A DNA stretch of 64,000 nt from Hyphomicrobium sp. ghe19 (GTDB taxonomy: Bacteria; Pseudomonadota; Alphaproteobacteria; Rhizobiales; Hyphomicrobiaceae). The notes beneath the pieces were generated by a model, which saw nothing but the letters and a program-made list of their open reading frames with translations, searched no databases and was not told the DNA's origin. Position 1 is the stretch's first letter, and every line of letters starts with the position of its first letter. Below, one piece after another: positions 1 to 7,968 of the stretch. A program made the translations under genes and the position numbers. The stretch spans positions 1,812,001 to 1,876,000 of the forward strand of contig NZ_LR743509.1 in NCBI RefSeq assembly GCF_902712875.1. The letters run 5' to 3'.

Positions 1-129
1 CGCGACCATCTCGGAAACGACGAGGCTCGCTCCAAGGCGATGCGCAAGACGCCGGAAGGGAAGATCACTCACCCCCGACATGGGCGCCAAGACTGCGGGT
101 GGCGTGCCGTTTACGATGTCTTCTAGCAT
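1..129 (-). CDS. dusB: tRNA-dihydrouridine synthase DusB, N-terminal part
   Basis: Flavin enzyme that reduces uridine to dihydrouridine in the tRNA D-loop. Only the first 43 codons lie in the window; the rest continues beyond base 1. The translated N-terminus contains APMSGVSDLPFRRLA followed by SEMVA, the first strand and FMN-proximal loop of the Dus TIM barrel, where AP-(M)-G-V-T/S-D-x-PFR is diagnostic of DusB. The ATG at 127-129 is chosen, with a purine-rich GTGGGAG about 14 bases upstream; a GTG seven codons earlier is the alternative. It is divergent from ispDF, with a 279-base spacer that must hold both promoters. Confidence 0.88.
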   Translation of the reverse strand, partial: MLEDIVNGTPPAVLAPMSGVSDLPFRRLAHRLGASLVVSEMVA

Positions 130-408
130 TTGGTCGAAACCAGCTCCCACCGTTCTGCCTAATCTGTGAGCAGACTGCAGATGTGCCGCGAGTTTGGGCA
201 GCCTATGCGCCGTTCAGCGATTTCGCAAGGGTGAACAAGACGTTTCGGAATTGCCGATTTGACGCGGCTGAGCATCTGGCGACTATGAAATTGGCAGTTC
301 CGGTTTCACGGCGGCGATTCCGGCGGGCGAGAGGGTGTTGCGAAAGCTTGCGCGAGCGGGCACGGAAGGCCTGGGCTTTCAACGATAGTGCATTTCCAGG
401 GAGATCGT

Positions 409-1632
409 ATGTTGCGCATTGCCGCTTTGATCGTCGCGGCCGGTCGGGGAACGCGCGCGGCTTCGGGCCAAAGCTCCAGCGGTCGGGGCTCTGGCGGTCA
501 GGGCGCCGGGCCGAAGCAGTATGCGGCGATCGGAGGTAGAACGGTCCTCACCCGCGCGATCGACGCCTTCGCGCGGCATCCCGAGATCAACGAGATCAAG
601 GTCGTCATCCATGCCGACGATGGCGAGTTGTACAAGCGTGCCACGGCGGGATTTGGCTTCGGCAAGCTTTCCGGCGTCGCCATTGGCGGTCCAAGCCGGC
701 AAGCCTCCGTCCTGCGCGGTCTCGAGGCCTTGGCTGGCACTGCTCCCGACGTCGTCTTGATCCACGACGCTGCGAGGCCGTTCGTATCGTCGAAAACGAT
801 CTCGAACGTCATTGCGGCGCTTCGCGAGCGGCCCGCGGCGCTCGCAGCGCTGCCCGTCACCGACACCCTGAAGCGGACGTCCGGCGACGGCGTCGTAACG
901 GAGACTGTCGCACGCGCCGGGCTATGGCGCGCGCAGACCCCGCAAGGTTTTCAATTCGGGCCGATCATCGCCGCGCACCGTGAGGCAGCAAGTAAGAACT
1001 TGGACACGTTCACCGACGATGCCGCGATCGCCGAATGGGCCGGTCTCGCGGTGGCCGTCGTCGAAGATTCAACCGGCAACATCAAAATCACAACGGCAGA
1101 GGATCTCGAATTGGCAGACCGGCAAATGACTAGCGCACTCGAACCGCGCACCGGCACGGGCTTCGACGTTCACCGCTTCTCAGAAGGCGACCACGTTTGG
1201 CTCGGCGGCGTGAAAATTCCGCATACGCACAAACTCGAGGGACATTCCGACGCCGACGTCGTGCTGCACGCGCTGACGGATGCTCTGCTTGGCGCGATCG
1301 GAGATGGCGATATCGGTCAGCACTTCCCGCCGTCCGATCCGAAATGGAAGGGCGCTGCGTCGCGACTGTTTCTCGAGGATGCCGTTCGCCGCGTGCGCGA
1401 CATCGGCGGCCGGATCGGCAACGTCGACATCACCGTGCTTGCCGAAGCCCCGCGCATCGGACCGCATCGCCCGGCGATGCAGAACTTGATCGGCGAAGTC
1501 TTAGGCCTTCCGCCGAACCGCGTCGGCATCAAAGCCACGACGATGGAGAGCATGGGTTTCGTCGGCCGCGGCGAAGGCATGGCCGCAATGGCATCGGCGA
1601 TGGTCTTTGTTCCGGCCGAAGACGCCAGATGA
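409..1632 (+). CDS. ispDF: Bifunctional IspD/IspF (MEP isoprenoid pathway)
   Basis: 407-residue fusion of two MEP-pathway enzymes: 2-C-methyl-D-erythritol 4-phosphate cytidylyltransferase (about residues 1-235) and 2,4-cyclodiphosphate synthase (about 245-405). The CTP-binding loop AAGRGTR is at 10-16 and DAARP at 120-124. The IspF half shows GFDVHRF (metal Asp/His), EGHSDADVVLHA and GDGDIGQHFPPSD. The fusion is usual in alphaproteobacteria. The ATG at 409 has AGGGAG five bases upstream, so I prefer it to a GTG at 388. Unusual is a Gly/Ser/Gln-rich insertion at residues 17-34, inside the nucleotide loop before PKQY. The stop overlaps the next start (ATGA), implying translational coupling. Confidence 0.96.
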   Translation: MLRIAALIVAAGRGTRAASGQSSSGRGSGGQGAGPKQYAAIGGRTVLTRAIDAFARHPEINEIKVVIHADDGELYKRATAGFGFGKLSGVAIGGPSRQASVLRGLEALAGTAPDVVLIHDAARPFVSSKTISNVIAALRERPAALAALPVTDTLKRTSGDGVVTETVARAGLWRAQTPQGFQFGPIIAAHREAASKNLDTFTDDAAIAEWAGLAVAVVEDSTGNIKITTAEDLELADRQMTSALEPRTGTGFDVHRFSEGDHVWLGGVKIPHTHKLEGHSDADVVLHALTDALLGAIGDGDIGQHFPPSDPKWKGAASRLFLEDAVRRVRDIGGRIGNVDITVLAEAPRIGPHRPAMQNLIGEVLGLPPNRVGIKATTMESMGFVGRGEGMAAMASAMVFVPAEDAR

Positions 1633-2249
1633 GCGAGGCTCCTCGTCCCGCTGCCGACGACATCGCGACGAATGTCCGGCTGCGGGTGACGGTCCGGAAC
1701 GTAGCGGCACTCAATCTCGGATATTTCGGGATCGAGTTTGCCGTGGCTGTCGCGATCGGCTCCGTCTCGCTCTTTGCCGACAGCGTCGACTTCCTCGAGG
1801 ACGGCGCGATCAATCTGCTCATTCTCGCGGGGTTGGGTTTCAGCGCTGCTCGCCGAGCCAAGCTCGGAATGCTCCTCGCAGTGATTATTCTTGTTCCGGC
1901 TCTCGCGACGCTCTGGACGGCTTGGCAGAACTTTGCGGACGTTCGCGTTCCGGACGCTCTTCCGCTCAGTCTCACCGGATTGGGAGCGCTCGCCGTCAAT
2001 GCCGTCTGCGCGTGGCTCCTCGCGCCATTTCGAGCGAGAGGCGGCAGCTTGACCAAAGCGGCGTTTTTGTCGGCGCGTAACGATGTGGCCGCGAACATCG
2101 CGATCGTGTTCGCCGGACTGTTGACTGCGGGAACGGCGTCCCGCTGGCCGGATCTCATCGTTGGACTCGGTATCGCAGCTTTGAACGCCGGAGCTGCCAT
2201 CGAAATCTATCAAGCCGCCCGCGATGAACACGTTTCAGCGAAACCGTGA
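1629..2249 (+). CDS. Small cation-transporter-like membrane protein (CDF family)
   Basis: 206-residue hydrophobic protein with about five or six membrane segments, resembling the transmembrane part of cation diffusion facilitators. The segment SVSLFADSVDFLED matches the CDF TM2 signature S-x-S-L-x-A-D-S-x-(H/D)-x3-D. The second metal half-site (usually H-x3-D in TM5) is replaced by SARND, so the normal His is absent. The cytoplasmic dimerisation domain of larger CDF exporters is also missing. It overlaps ispDF by four bases and is surely cotranscribed with it. Function as a metal exporter is plausible but unproven; substrate cannot be read from the sequence. Confidence 0.75.
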   Translation: MSEAPRPAADDIATNVRLRVTVRNVAALNLGYFGIEFAVAVAIGSVSLFADSVDFLEDGAINLLILAGLGFSAARRAKLGMLLAVIILVPALATLWTAWQNFADVRVPDALPLSLTGLGALAVNAVCAWLLAPFRARGGSLTKAAFLSARNDVAANIAIVFAGLLTAGTASRWPDLIVGLGIAALNAGAAIEIYQAARDEHVSAKP

Positions 2250-2406
2250 TTACTGGGTTGCGAGCTCCCATCAATTCGCCTCGCCGACGAAATTGATGCT
2301 GCCTTGCAACGGCTTTCTTCGTTGACCCTCAAGGCAGAATCGCGGCATCAAATGGTTAAGTGGTTGTATTGCCACGACCCACGAAAGTGCTCATACGGGA
2401 GCCGAT

Positions 2407-2892
2407 ATGAACATCATGCCCCAAAATCTCGAACGCAAGCCTGACGACGACGCTATCAGCACAATCGCTGAGGCACAGTCGGAGATGTGCTTAGCGACCC
2501 GTGTGCGTCAGCTTTCGCGGATCGTCACGAGGGTTTACGACGATGCCTTGCGCCCACTCGGCATCACCGCGAGCCAATACACGTTGCTGGCGCAGCTGGC
2601 TTCTCGTGACGCCATCACGGCCGTCGAGATCGGTCACGAACTCGACATTGAAAAGTCGACCCTCTCTCGCAACTTGAAGCGCCTTTTGGCACTTGGTCAT
2701 ATCATCATGGATCCTCCCGCCGGACGGCGGGGACGCGGCCTGCACCTTACGCCCAAAGGTCAGGCAGTCCTGAAGGATGCCTACCCGATTTGGCAAGACG
2801 CCCAGAAGCGTACTGTCGGGGCCATGGGCTCCGATAGCCGGTCCGTCCTCGATAGCCTGCTTTCACATGCTGAGGTCCTAGCCGCGGCTTGA
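2407..2892 (+). CDS. MarR-family transcriptional regulator
   Basis: 161 residues. The winged-helix domain spans about residues 50-135: the helix-turn-helix lies in AVEIGHELDIEKSTLSRNLK and the wing in DPPAGRRGRGLHLTPKG, the basic-rich wing typical of MarR. MarR proteins bind palindromes as dimers and release DNA when a small aromatic ligand binds; no ligand can be inferred here. The ATG at 2407 follows GGGAG by six bases. A 157-base gap separates it from the upstream gene, so it probably has its own promoter. The closest possible targets are itself and the pncC gene downstream. Confidence 0.9.
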   Translation: MNIMPQNLERKPDDDAISTIAEAQSEMCLATRVRQLSRIVTRVYDDALRPLGITASQYTLLAQLASRDAITAVEIGHELDIEKSTLSRNLKRLLALGHIIMDPPAGRRGRGLHLTPKGQAVLKDAYPIWQDAQKRTVGAMGSDSRSVLDSLLSHAEVLAAA

Positions 2893-3000
2893 TCAGCCAA
2901 GCCGTTTGCACATTCTTCTCTCTCTAGATAGCTTTGTCGGGGAGTGCTTCATCTGAAGCGCTCCCCTCCTTCTTTTGGGAGCAATGGCGAGGCTTCCCGC

Positions 3001-3492
3001 GTGTTTCCACCTGACGTACTCGATGACGCCGGCCGGCTCATTGCCGCTCTCAGAGCCAAGCGCCGGCTGCTGGCGACGGCCGAGAGCTGCACGGGCGGCC
3101 TCGTTGCAAGTGCGATTACAGCCATAGCCGGTTCGTCGGACGTGTTTTTCGGTGGGTTCGTGACGTACGCCGACGATGCGAAGTCCAGCATGATCGGGGT
3201 CGACAGCGGACTCATCCAGCGCCATGGGGCCGTTAGCGAGGCGGTCGCCCATGCCATGGCGGACGGCGTCGTCCGGACGACGGGTGTGGATCTGGCCGTT
3301 TCCATCACTGGCATCGCCGGGCCCGGCGGGGGCAGCCCGCACAAGCCCGTCGGGCTGGTCTACATCGGGATCGCTTCCGTGTTCGACGCTCCGCTCGTCG
3401 AACGCCATATGTTTGGCGAGGTTGGGAGGGACGAGGTTCGCCTCGCGAGCCTCCGGGCGGCCCTCAGGATGCTTCTAGAGGCAGCTGCATGA
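3001..3492 (+). CDS. pncC: PncC/CinA C-terminal-type nicotinamide-nucleotide amidohydrolase
   Basis: 163-residue stand-alone CinA C-terminal domain, which hydrolyses nicotinamide mononucleotide to nicotinic acid mononucleotide in pyridine nucleotide salvage. The signature ATAESCTGG (about residues 23-31) and GIAGPGGG with KPVG are present. The GTG at 3001 is chosen because family members begin M-F-P-x-x-L and GGCGAGG lies nine bases upstream; a GTG at 2944 would add 19 residues without homology. In Rhizobiales this gene commonly lies close downstream of ispDF, as here. Its stop overlaps the start of the pentapeptide-repeat gene. Confidence 0.9.
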   Translation: MFPPDVLDDAGRLIAALRAKRRLLATAESCTGGLVASAITAIAGSSDVFFGGFVTYADDAKSSMIGVDSGLIQRHGAVSEAVAHAMADGVVRTTGVDLAVSITGIAGPGGGSPHKPVGLVYIGIASVFDAPLVERHMFGEVGRDEVRLASLRAALRMLLEAAA

Positions 3493-4352
3493 AGCAGGGA
3501 ATTTTCTGGGCATCCATTGGCGGCGCCGTCCACGCGTTCATTCTGGTGGCTGCAAGCGCGCTGGAATTAGGGCTGGCATTCGGGCCGTCGGTCGCCGCCG
3601 ATATGTCGGCGCGGGACGTCTCCCTCCTGGTGTTTCGCGCCGCTCCCGGAAGTCACCCTTCCCTCAATCATCGGGATCTGACGCGGCTTGATCTTTCGGG
3701 CCTCGACTTCAAGCAGGCCGACCTCCGTCAATCCAATCTCTTCGGAGCCGATCTTTCCGGCGCAAACCTTTCGGGGACGGATCTCTCCGGCGCGATACTG
3801 GACCGCGTCACTCTCGTCGGCGCGAAGCTCGACGGCGCTCGGCTCGACAATGCGAGCCTGATGCGCCCATCGTCATTCTCAACGCTCGCGCCTCTTGCAG
3901 CTGAAGCGCCGAGCCTCAAGGGCGCTTCGATGCGCGGCGCGCGGTTTTTTGGAACCTTCGCGGGCTCGAATCTTGCCGGCGCCGACCTCACCGATTCCCA
4001 TTGTGCGCCCACGTACACCACGGGCTTCATCGAACACATTTGGCGGACCGACTTTACGAGCGCGAACTTGGAGGGGGCCATTTTCACGCGCGCCGACATG
4101 GGCCGAGCGCAACTGAGTTTTGCGCGGCTCCAAGGCGCCACCATGCGCGACGTGATCCTGCGCGGCGCTGACCTTTCGGGCGCCGATCTGACGAATGCCG
4201 ATTTGTCCGGCGCTGATTTGACGGACGCCGACCTGACCGATGCGGATGTTCGGGGTGCCAATCTCTCAGGCACCAAACTTCGCAATGCCAAAGGATTGGA
4301 TCGGCTCAGAGGCTTGGCGCTCGCCAAAAACTCGGACAAGAGCGTCCGCTAG
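3489..4352 (+). CDS. Secreted or membrane-anchored pentapeptide-repeat protein
   Basis: 287 residues. A hydrophobic N-terminal segment (about 8-38) is followed by two blocks of A(D/N)LxG-type pentapeptide repeats, about residues 58-120 and 155-275, for example SGADLTNADLSGADLTDADL. These blocks would form right-handed quadrilateral beta helices. The linker between the blocks contains HCAPTYTTGFIEH. Start overlaps the pncC stop by four bases (ATGA), so translation is coupled. No enzymatic motif is visible. The family's roles are mostly structural or unknown; the resemblance to the gyrase-protecting members is only at repeat level. The N-terminal segment suggests export or membrane anchoring. 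Confidence 0.85.
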   Translation: MKQGIFWASIGGAVHAFILVAASALELGLAFGPSVAADMSARDVSLLVFRAAPGSHPSLNHRDLTRLDLSGLDFKQADLRQSNLFGADLSGANLSGTDLSGAILDRVTLVGAKLDGARLDNASLMRPSSFSTLAPLAAEAPSLKGASMRGARFFGTFAGSNLAGADLTDSHCAPTYTTGFIEHIWRTDFTSANLEGAIFTRADMGRAQLSFARLQGATMRDVILRGADLSGADLTNADLSGADLTDADLTDADVRGANLSGTKLRNAKGLDRLRGLALAKNSDKSVR

Positions 4353-4360
4353 TTTCGCCG

Positions 4361-4828
4361 TCAGGTTTCCGCCGTCTTGGGCGCGGCTCCATAGACCTGA
4401 GCGGCGCGCTCCTCGAATGCATGGGTAAAACGCCGGAATGCCTGATCGAACATCGCGCCCATCAGCGCGCCGAGCAGTTTCGAGCGAAATTCGTAGTCGA
4501 TGAAAAAATCGATCATCGAGCCCGATGGATCGTCCAAAAATTTCCAACGATTTTCGAGGTGCTTGAAGGGTCCGTCGAGGTAGCTGACATCGATACGCCG
4601 GTCAGATCTGTCGATCACGACACGTGTCGTGAAGCTTTCGGCGATCGATTTGTAGCCGATGCTCATGCGGGCCGTCAGTTCCTCGCCCGCAGCGGTTTGC
4701 TGGCGTGACAGGACGGTCAGGCCGGTGCAGAGCGGAAGGAAGTCGGGATATTTTTCGATGTCGGCGACGAGAGCAAACATTTGCTCGGCCGAAAAGCGGA
4801 CGTGGCGCTGGGTGGAGAAAGATGGCAT
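4361..4828 (-). CDS. RatA/Coq10-like START-domain protein
   Basis: 155 residues, a single polyketide-cyclase/START-like domain. The opening STQRHVRFSAEQMFALVADI and EKYPDFLPLC are characteristic of the Coq10/RatA family, and RFTHAFEERAAQVYG closes the domain. Alphaproteobacterial and mitochondrial members are thought to bind ubiquinone and support respiration; E. coli RatA has also been reported to affect ribosome assembly. In Rhizobiales this gene commonly sits near pncC and lipA; here lipA is not adjacent. It is convergent with the pentapeptide-repeat gene, with eight bases between their stops. Confidence 0.88.
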   Translation of the reverse strand: MPSFSTQRHVRFSAEQMFALVADIEKYPDFLPLCTGLTVLSRQQTAAGEELTARMSIGYKSIAESFTTRVVIDRSDRRIDVSYLDGPFKHLENRWKFLDDPSGSMIDFFIDYEFRSKLLGALMGAMFDQAFRRFTHAFEERAAQVYGAAPKTAET

Positions 4829-4934
4829 GGCGCCCGTCTTATGGCACGGGTCGCTGCTTAGCGGAAAGTATATGCTTCAAGCAGCCGCACCGCTTTGCAG
4901 CGTTGCTGGCGGCTCGCTCTATCAGGCGATGAGA

Positions 4935-5189
4935 CTAGGCGATAAGGCGGGCGACCAGCACGATCACGATTGCACCGATCGCGGCGGTGACGATTTCCGA
5001 CACGAAGGCGTTTCTGATGCCGAGATTGATGCCCAGCGCTCGGAACAGATAACCGCCGACGAAGGCGCCGATGATGCCGGTGATCAGGTATCGGATCAGG
5101 CCGTCGCCACCGACCACGAGAGAGGCCAGAAAGCCGGCGATGATCCCGATGATAGCGAAGACGACCAAATCGCGCGTTTGACTGTCCAT
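4935..5189 (-). CDS. GlsB/YeaQ/YmgE-type small membrane protein
   Basis: 84 residues with three predicted membrane spans (about 8-28, 34-53 and 62-82). The glycine-rich spans contain GIIAGFLASLVVGG and GIIGAFVGGYLF, the typical pattern of the transglycosylase-associated/YeaQ family. The family is often stress-induced, but its biochemical role is unknown. It stands alone on the minus strand between two unrelated short genes, with gaps of about 100 bases on each side. Confidence 0.85.
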   Translation of the reverse strand: MDSQTRDLVVFAIIGIIAGFLASLVVGGDGLIRYLITGIIGAFVGGYLFRALGINLGIRNAFVSEIVTAAIGAIVIVLVARLIA

Positions 5190-5273
5190 GTCAGCTCCGA
5201 AGGCTTCCTCACCGAAACGGCGGCAACTGAACCGTCATCGCCGGATCGTCACCGTGGAGTCAAAACTGGAGGC

Positions 5274-5573
5274 TCAAACGTGACAGCGAGCACCCAGATA
5301 CTGGTTGAGCAGGTCATTGTACTTGTCGACGTCGGCGCGTTGGGCCGGCGTCAGCTTGCCGCCGCCGCTGGCGCGTTCGACTTGAGCCGGAACGCCTTTG
5401 GAATCCAGTCGATTGAGTTCGCCGCGAATCGAACCGCACGATTCGCCCGCAGGAAGAGGCTTCGCTCCCGGATCGCCACCGGTCGTTCCCGAAGCCCCGC
5501 CGCATCCCTGCAGCGCGCAGCCAAGAGCGATCACAAGACCAACCGCTAAACAACCCCGCATTATCCGTCTCAC
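5274..5573 (-). CDS. Small lipoprotein with paired cysteines (paralogue of the next gene)
   Basis: 99 residues. It has a signal peptide with lipobox LQGC at about residues 21-24, so it is a probable lipoprotein. The mature part is a Gly/Pro-rich linker followed by a helical domain with Cys near both ends (GESCGSIRGEL and YLGARCHV). The mature domain aligns by eye with the downstream neighbour at 5764-6150, suggesting a duplication. Function is unknown. Rhizobiales carry many such short two-Cys lipoproteins. Confidence 0.7.
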   Translation of the reverse strand: MRRIMRGCLAVGLVIALGCALQGCGGASGTTGGDPGAKPLPAGESCGSIRGELNRLDSKGVPAQVERASGGGKLTPAQRADVDKYNDLLNQYLGARCHV

Positions 5574-5763
5574 TCAGCTTGAATTTACGAAGAGGCTCCC
5601 GAGGACGGCTCTTCTAACGTCGCAGAGATCACAGCCAGGGAGCCTTCGCAATCCCCCGTGGCCTTCCTGTGGCACTGATGCAGCAACAGAAATTTCAAAA
5701 TAACTGTTTTCCACACGCTGAAAAAGCGTGCGTGCCATCATCGCGGCAATGCTCGGGATCAGG

Positions 5764-6150
5764 TCAGTTCGCGGCAGGAGTCGTTGCAGCCGCGGCAGCT
5801 TTTGCCGGCTGTTGCGATGCGACCTGGTTCGGAATGCCCGTGCCACAGCGTGTCTGATACTCGCCGTAGGCCTTGTTGAGCTCGGCCTGTTTCTGCAGAG
5901 CCGTGCGCTTTACGGAAACCTTGTCGCCTTTGCCGTCGGCCGCCTTCTCGAGTCTCTCGATCGTGCCGTCACCCTTCAACGTCGTGATCTGACTTGCGAG
6001 CGAGGTGCAGACAGGATCTGTTTTTGCCGCGGTCTTCTCCGAAGGCGTTACCGAAGCGGTCGAAAGATCAAAACCCGAGTTCGCGCAACCGCACGTGAGA
6101 GCCGCCGCAACGACGACGAAACCGATTTTGCCAATATGAACTTTTCTCAT
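5764..6150 (-). CDS. Small lipoprotein with paired cysteines
   Basis: 128 residues from the ATG at 6148-6150, which has GGGGG about six bases upstream; an upstream ATG would add 15 residues before the signal peptide. The signal peptide ends in LTCGC, so the acylated Cys is ambiguous. The conserved domain runs from DPVCTSLASQI to YGEYQTRCGTG, with one Cys at each end and the helical core IERLEKAADGK. The C-terminus is a low-complexity Ala/Pro tail. It is a paralogue of 5274-5573. Function unknown; the Cys pair may form a disulfide in the periplasm. Confidence 0.7.
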   Translation of the reverse strand: MRKVHIGKIGFVVVAAALTCGCANSGFDLSTASVTPSEKTAAKTDPVCTSLASQITTLKGDGTIERLEKAADGKGDKVSVKRTALQKQAELNKAYGEYQTRCGTGIPNQVASQQPAKAAAAATTPAAN

Positions 6151-6385
6151 CGAAACCCCCAGAGAGTTGCCACCCACAACTCGACGCGCACGCACCGATT
6201 GTTAGCGATCCGAGAGGACGCGGCGCAAGGAGGGGAACCCGCGTCATCCCCCGCCAAAGCGGCGGAATGGCTCGAAAGTGTGGAGATCAACTATCTGGCG
6301 CAAATGGGCAACAGAGCGGGCAGCACGGCCCGCTGCGCAGGGCGCGGCTTGTCCTCCCTACGTGATGAAGCGAGCGCGTACGGTG

Positions 6386-6715
6386 TTAGTGGGTCACGCG
6401 CTTACGGCTTCTCCCGAAGGCCGCCAATTCGCTTTTCGGGAAAGCCTCGTCGAAGCCTTTACGAACGGCCGCGATCAAGCGCTGTTCGCCCGATTCGCCG
6501 TTAGCGGAAGCCGAACGCGCGACGTGGTGCCCGATCTGCGCGAGCAATCTGCCCCATTCTTCCAATCGCGGGCCGAACGCTTCGCCATTGAGAGTTACGA
6601 CGAGTGCGCCGTCCGCCACCCAAGCTCTGATAAGCTCGACGGCCTGCTCGGCCTCCGGCACTTCTTCCGGGATATCGAGTTCGAGGAGGACGTCGGAATC
6701 CTGCAGGTCTGACAT
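6386..6715 (-). CDS. DUF5076 domain-containing protein
   Basis: 109 residues, soluble, acidic N-terminal half. The pattern EAVELIRAWVADG, then EEWGRLLAQIGHHVARS, matches what I recall of DUF5076, a small domain widespread in Rhizobiales without a known function. The body resembles a single alpha/beta domain with no catalytic motif. It lies alone on the minus strand, between the lipoprotein gene and the FtsB-like gene. The family name rests on pattern memory, so treat it as likely rather than certain. Confidence 0.7.
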   Translation of the reverse strand: MSDLQDSDVLLELDIPEEVPEAEQAVELIRAWVADGALVVTLNGEAFGPRLEEWGRLLAQIGHHVARSASANGESGEQRLIAAVRKGFDEAFPKSELAAFGRSRKRVTH

Positions 6716-6852
6716 TTCATGGACTCCCCTCGATGCACCAAACGCATCTCTGACGTAGCCAGTCTCGGCCCGGGGCTCAAGCGGCGATTATCCTTTCGGG
6801 ACCACGCGCTCAGAGCTGCGGGCTGTTAAGGCGTAATAATCAACTACGGTGC

Positions 6853-7134
6853 TTATTGGGCGGTGATGATTTTGTCGTCGGCGCGCACATAGCCGAGCAT
6901 GTCGCGCGCGGTCTCTTCCACGATATCGGCGTTCGGGATTTCGGGAGACAGCAGGGCCACGTCGTGGCGGAGTTTCGTGCGCACGCTCTCGAGACCTTTG
7001 ATCTCGAAATCGACAAGCGCCGAACGCTCGACCAGCCCAGCCCGCACCTCGAGGCCGTGCCGTCCATATCGAATGTGGTAAGCGAAATAGCTCGTCAGCG
7101 CGACACAGGCCAACGTAATCGCAAGCTGCTCCAT
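6853..7134 (-). CDS. FtsB/DivIC-family septum formation initiator
   Basis: 93 residues from the ATG at 7132-7134; an upstream extension to 7239 is in frame but does not look like the family. There is one N-terminal membrane span (about 4-22), then YGRHGLEVRAGL and a coiled-coil segment of about 40 residues, then ETARDMLGYVRADD. This layout, with the xxARxxLGYVxxDE ending, is that of FtsB, which bridges FtsL and FtsQ in the divisome. In many alphaproteobacteria ftsB lies between eno and pdhA; neither is adjacent here. Confidence 0.82.
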   Translation of the reverse strand: MEQLAITLACVALTSYFAYHIRYGRHGLEVRAGLVERSALVDFEIKGLESVRTKLRHDVALLSPEIPNADIVEETARDMLGYVRADDKIITAQ

Positions 7135-7353
7135 GAGCCGCCCGGCTCCGTTCGGCCTGTTCGTTGAGAGGCTCAAGTAACGCAAGGAGCGGTCCCCGAG
7201 AAGAGAGGGTGAGACCGACGGGTATATGAGAGGGGCCATTAAGAGCGGGTAAACCCGGTGTCCACTAACGGACAGCCGACTGGCAGACAGGTCGATGGAC
7301 GATATTTCGCGGAGAACCAGCCAAGACCGCCGCTCAAGAACCGCGATTGGCTT

Positions 7354-7704
7354 CTAGAAGCGGTGTTTCACCGATCCGTGGATCATCAGGTCTTTCTGAT
7401 CATCGGAATTCTGCGAGTCAGGAAGATTGGGAGCTTTGTTATTGTCCTCGGCCGCGCCGTACAAAAGATCGAGGCCGAAGTCCATTTTCGGCAGCGTACC
7501 GATTTTGCCGAGGCCGGGAATTCGGATTTCGGTGCCCTCGGGCTTCGCAGGACTTGCCTGGTCTTCCTCTTGAGCTTTCGGGGCGTCGGGCGCGGAAACG
7601 CCGCCCGGGATTGCCCCGCGCTGCTCTTCCATTGAGAACACATTGGTGCTCGCCGCAGCGGCCAACGCCGCCAGCATGCCGGTCACCATAATCAATCGTC
7701 TCAC
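7354..7704 (-). CDS. Secreted protein of unknown function
   Basis: About 116 residues from a GTG at 7702-7704; an ATG five codons later is equally possible. There is an N-terminal hydrophobic segment (MVTGMLAALAAAAST), consistent with a signal peptide, followed by a Pro/Glu/Asp-rich low-complexity stretch. The ending GLGKIGTLPKMDFGLDLLYG and DLMIHGSVKHRF looks conserved in style but matches no family I recognise. It is followed after 219 bases by the FtsB-like gene. Confidence 0.6.
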   Translation of the reverse strand: MRRLIMVTGMLAALAAAASTNVFSMEEQRGAIPGGVSAPDAPKAQEEDQASPAKPEGTEIRIPGLGKIGTLPKMDFGLDLLYGAAEDNNKAPNLPDSQNSDDQKDLMIHGSVKHRF

Positions 7705-7912
7705 GTCTACCCCGCAATGCCTCGAAAGCACGCACATGTCGTAGTGTTGCGCGGTAGATAGCAGAAGTTCAATGGCATTAGCCCATCGTTAACTGGACGG
7801 AGGACGTTTCTTATCGTCGCTGTTGTACCATGGCCATGTTGCTAGAACGACACATGTTTTTACCCGGGCGGACCATTGCCCGATTGCGGCATTTGGGCGG
7901 CAGACCGCCAAC

Positions 7913-7939
7913 AAAAAGGGGCTGCCCGAAGGCAGCCCC
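7913..7939 (-). terminator. Rho-independent terminator of the porin gene
   Basis: Perfect nine-base stem GGGGCTGCC/GGCAGCCCC at 7918-7926 and 7931-7939 with a four-base loop, followed on the minus strand by five T (7913-7917). It lies 30 bases beyond the porin stop. Confidence 0.9.
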
Positions 7940-7968
7940 AGTACTCTGACGCAGACGGGAGAAAGCGA

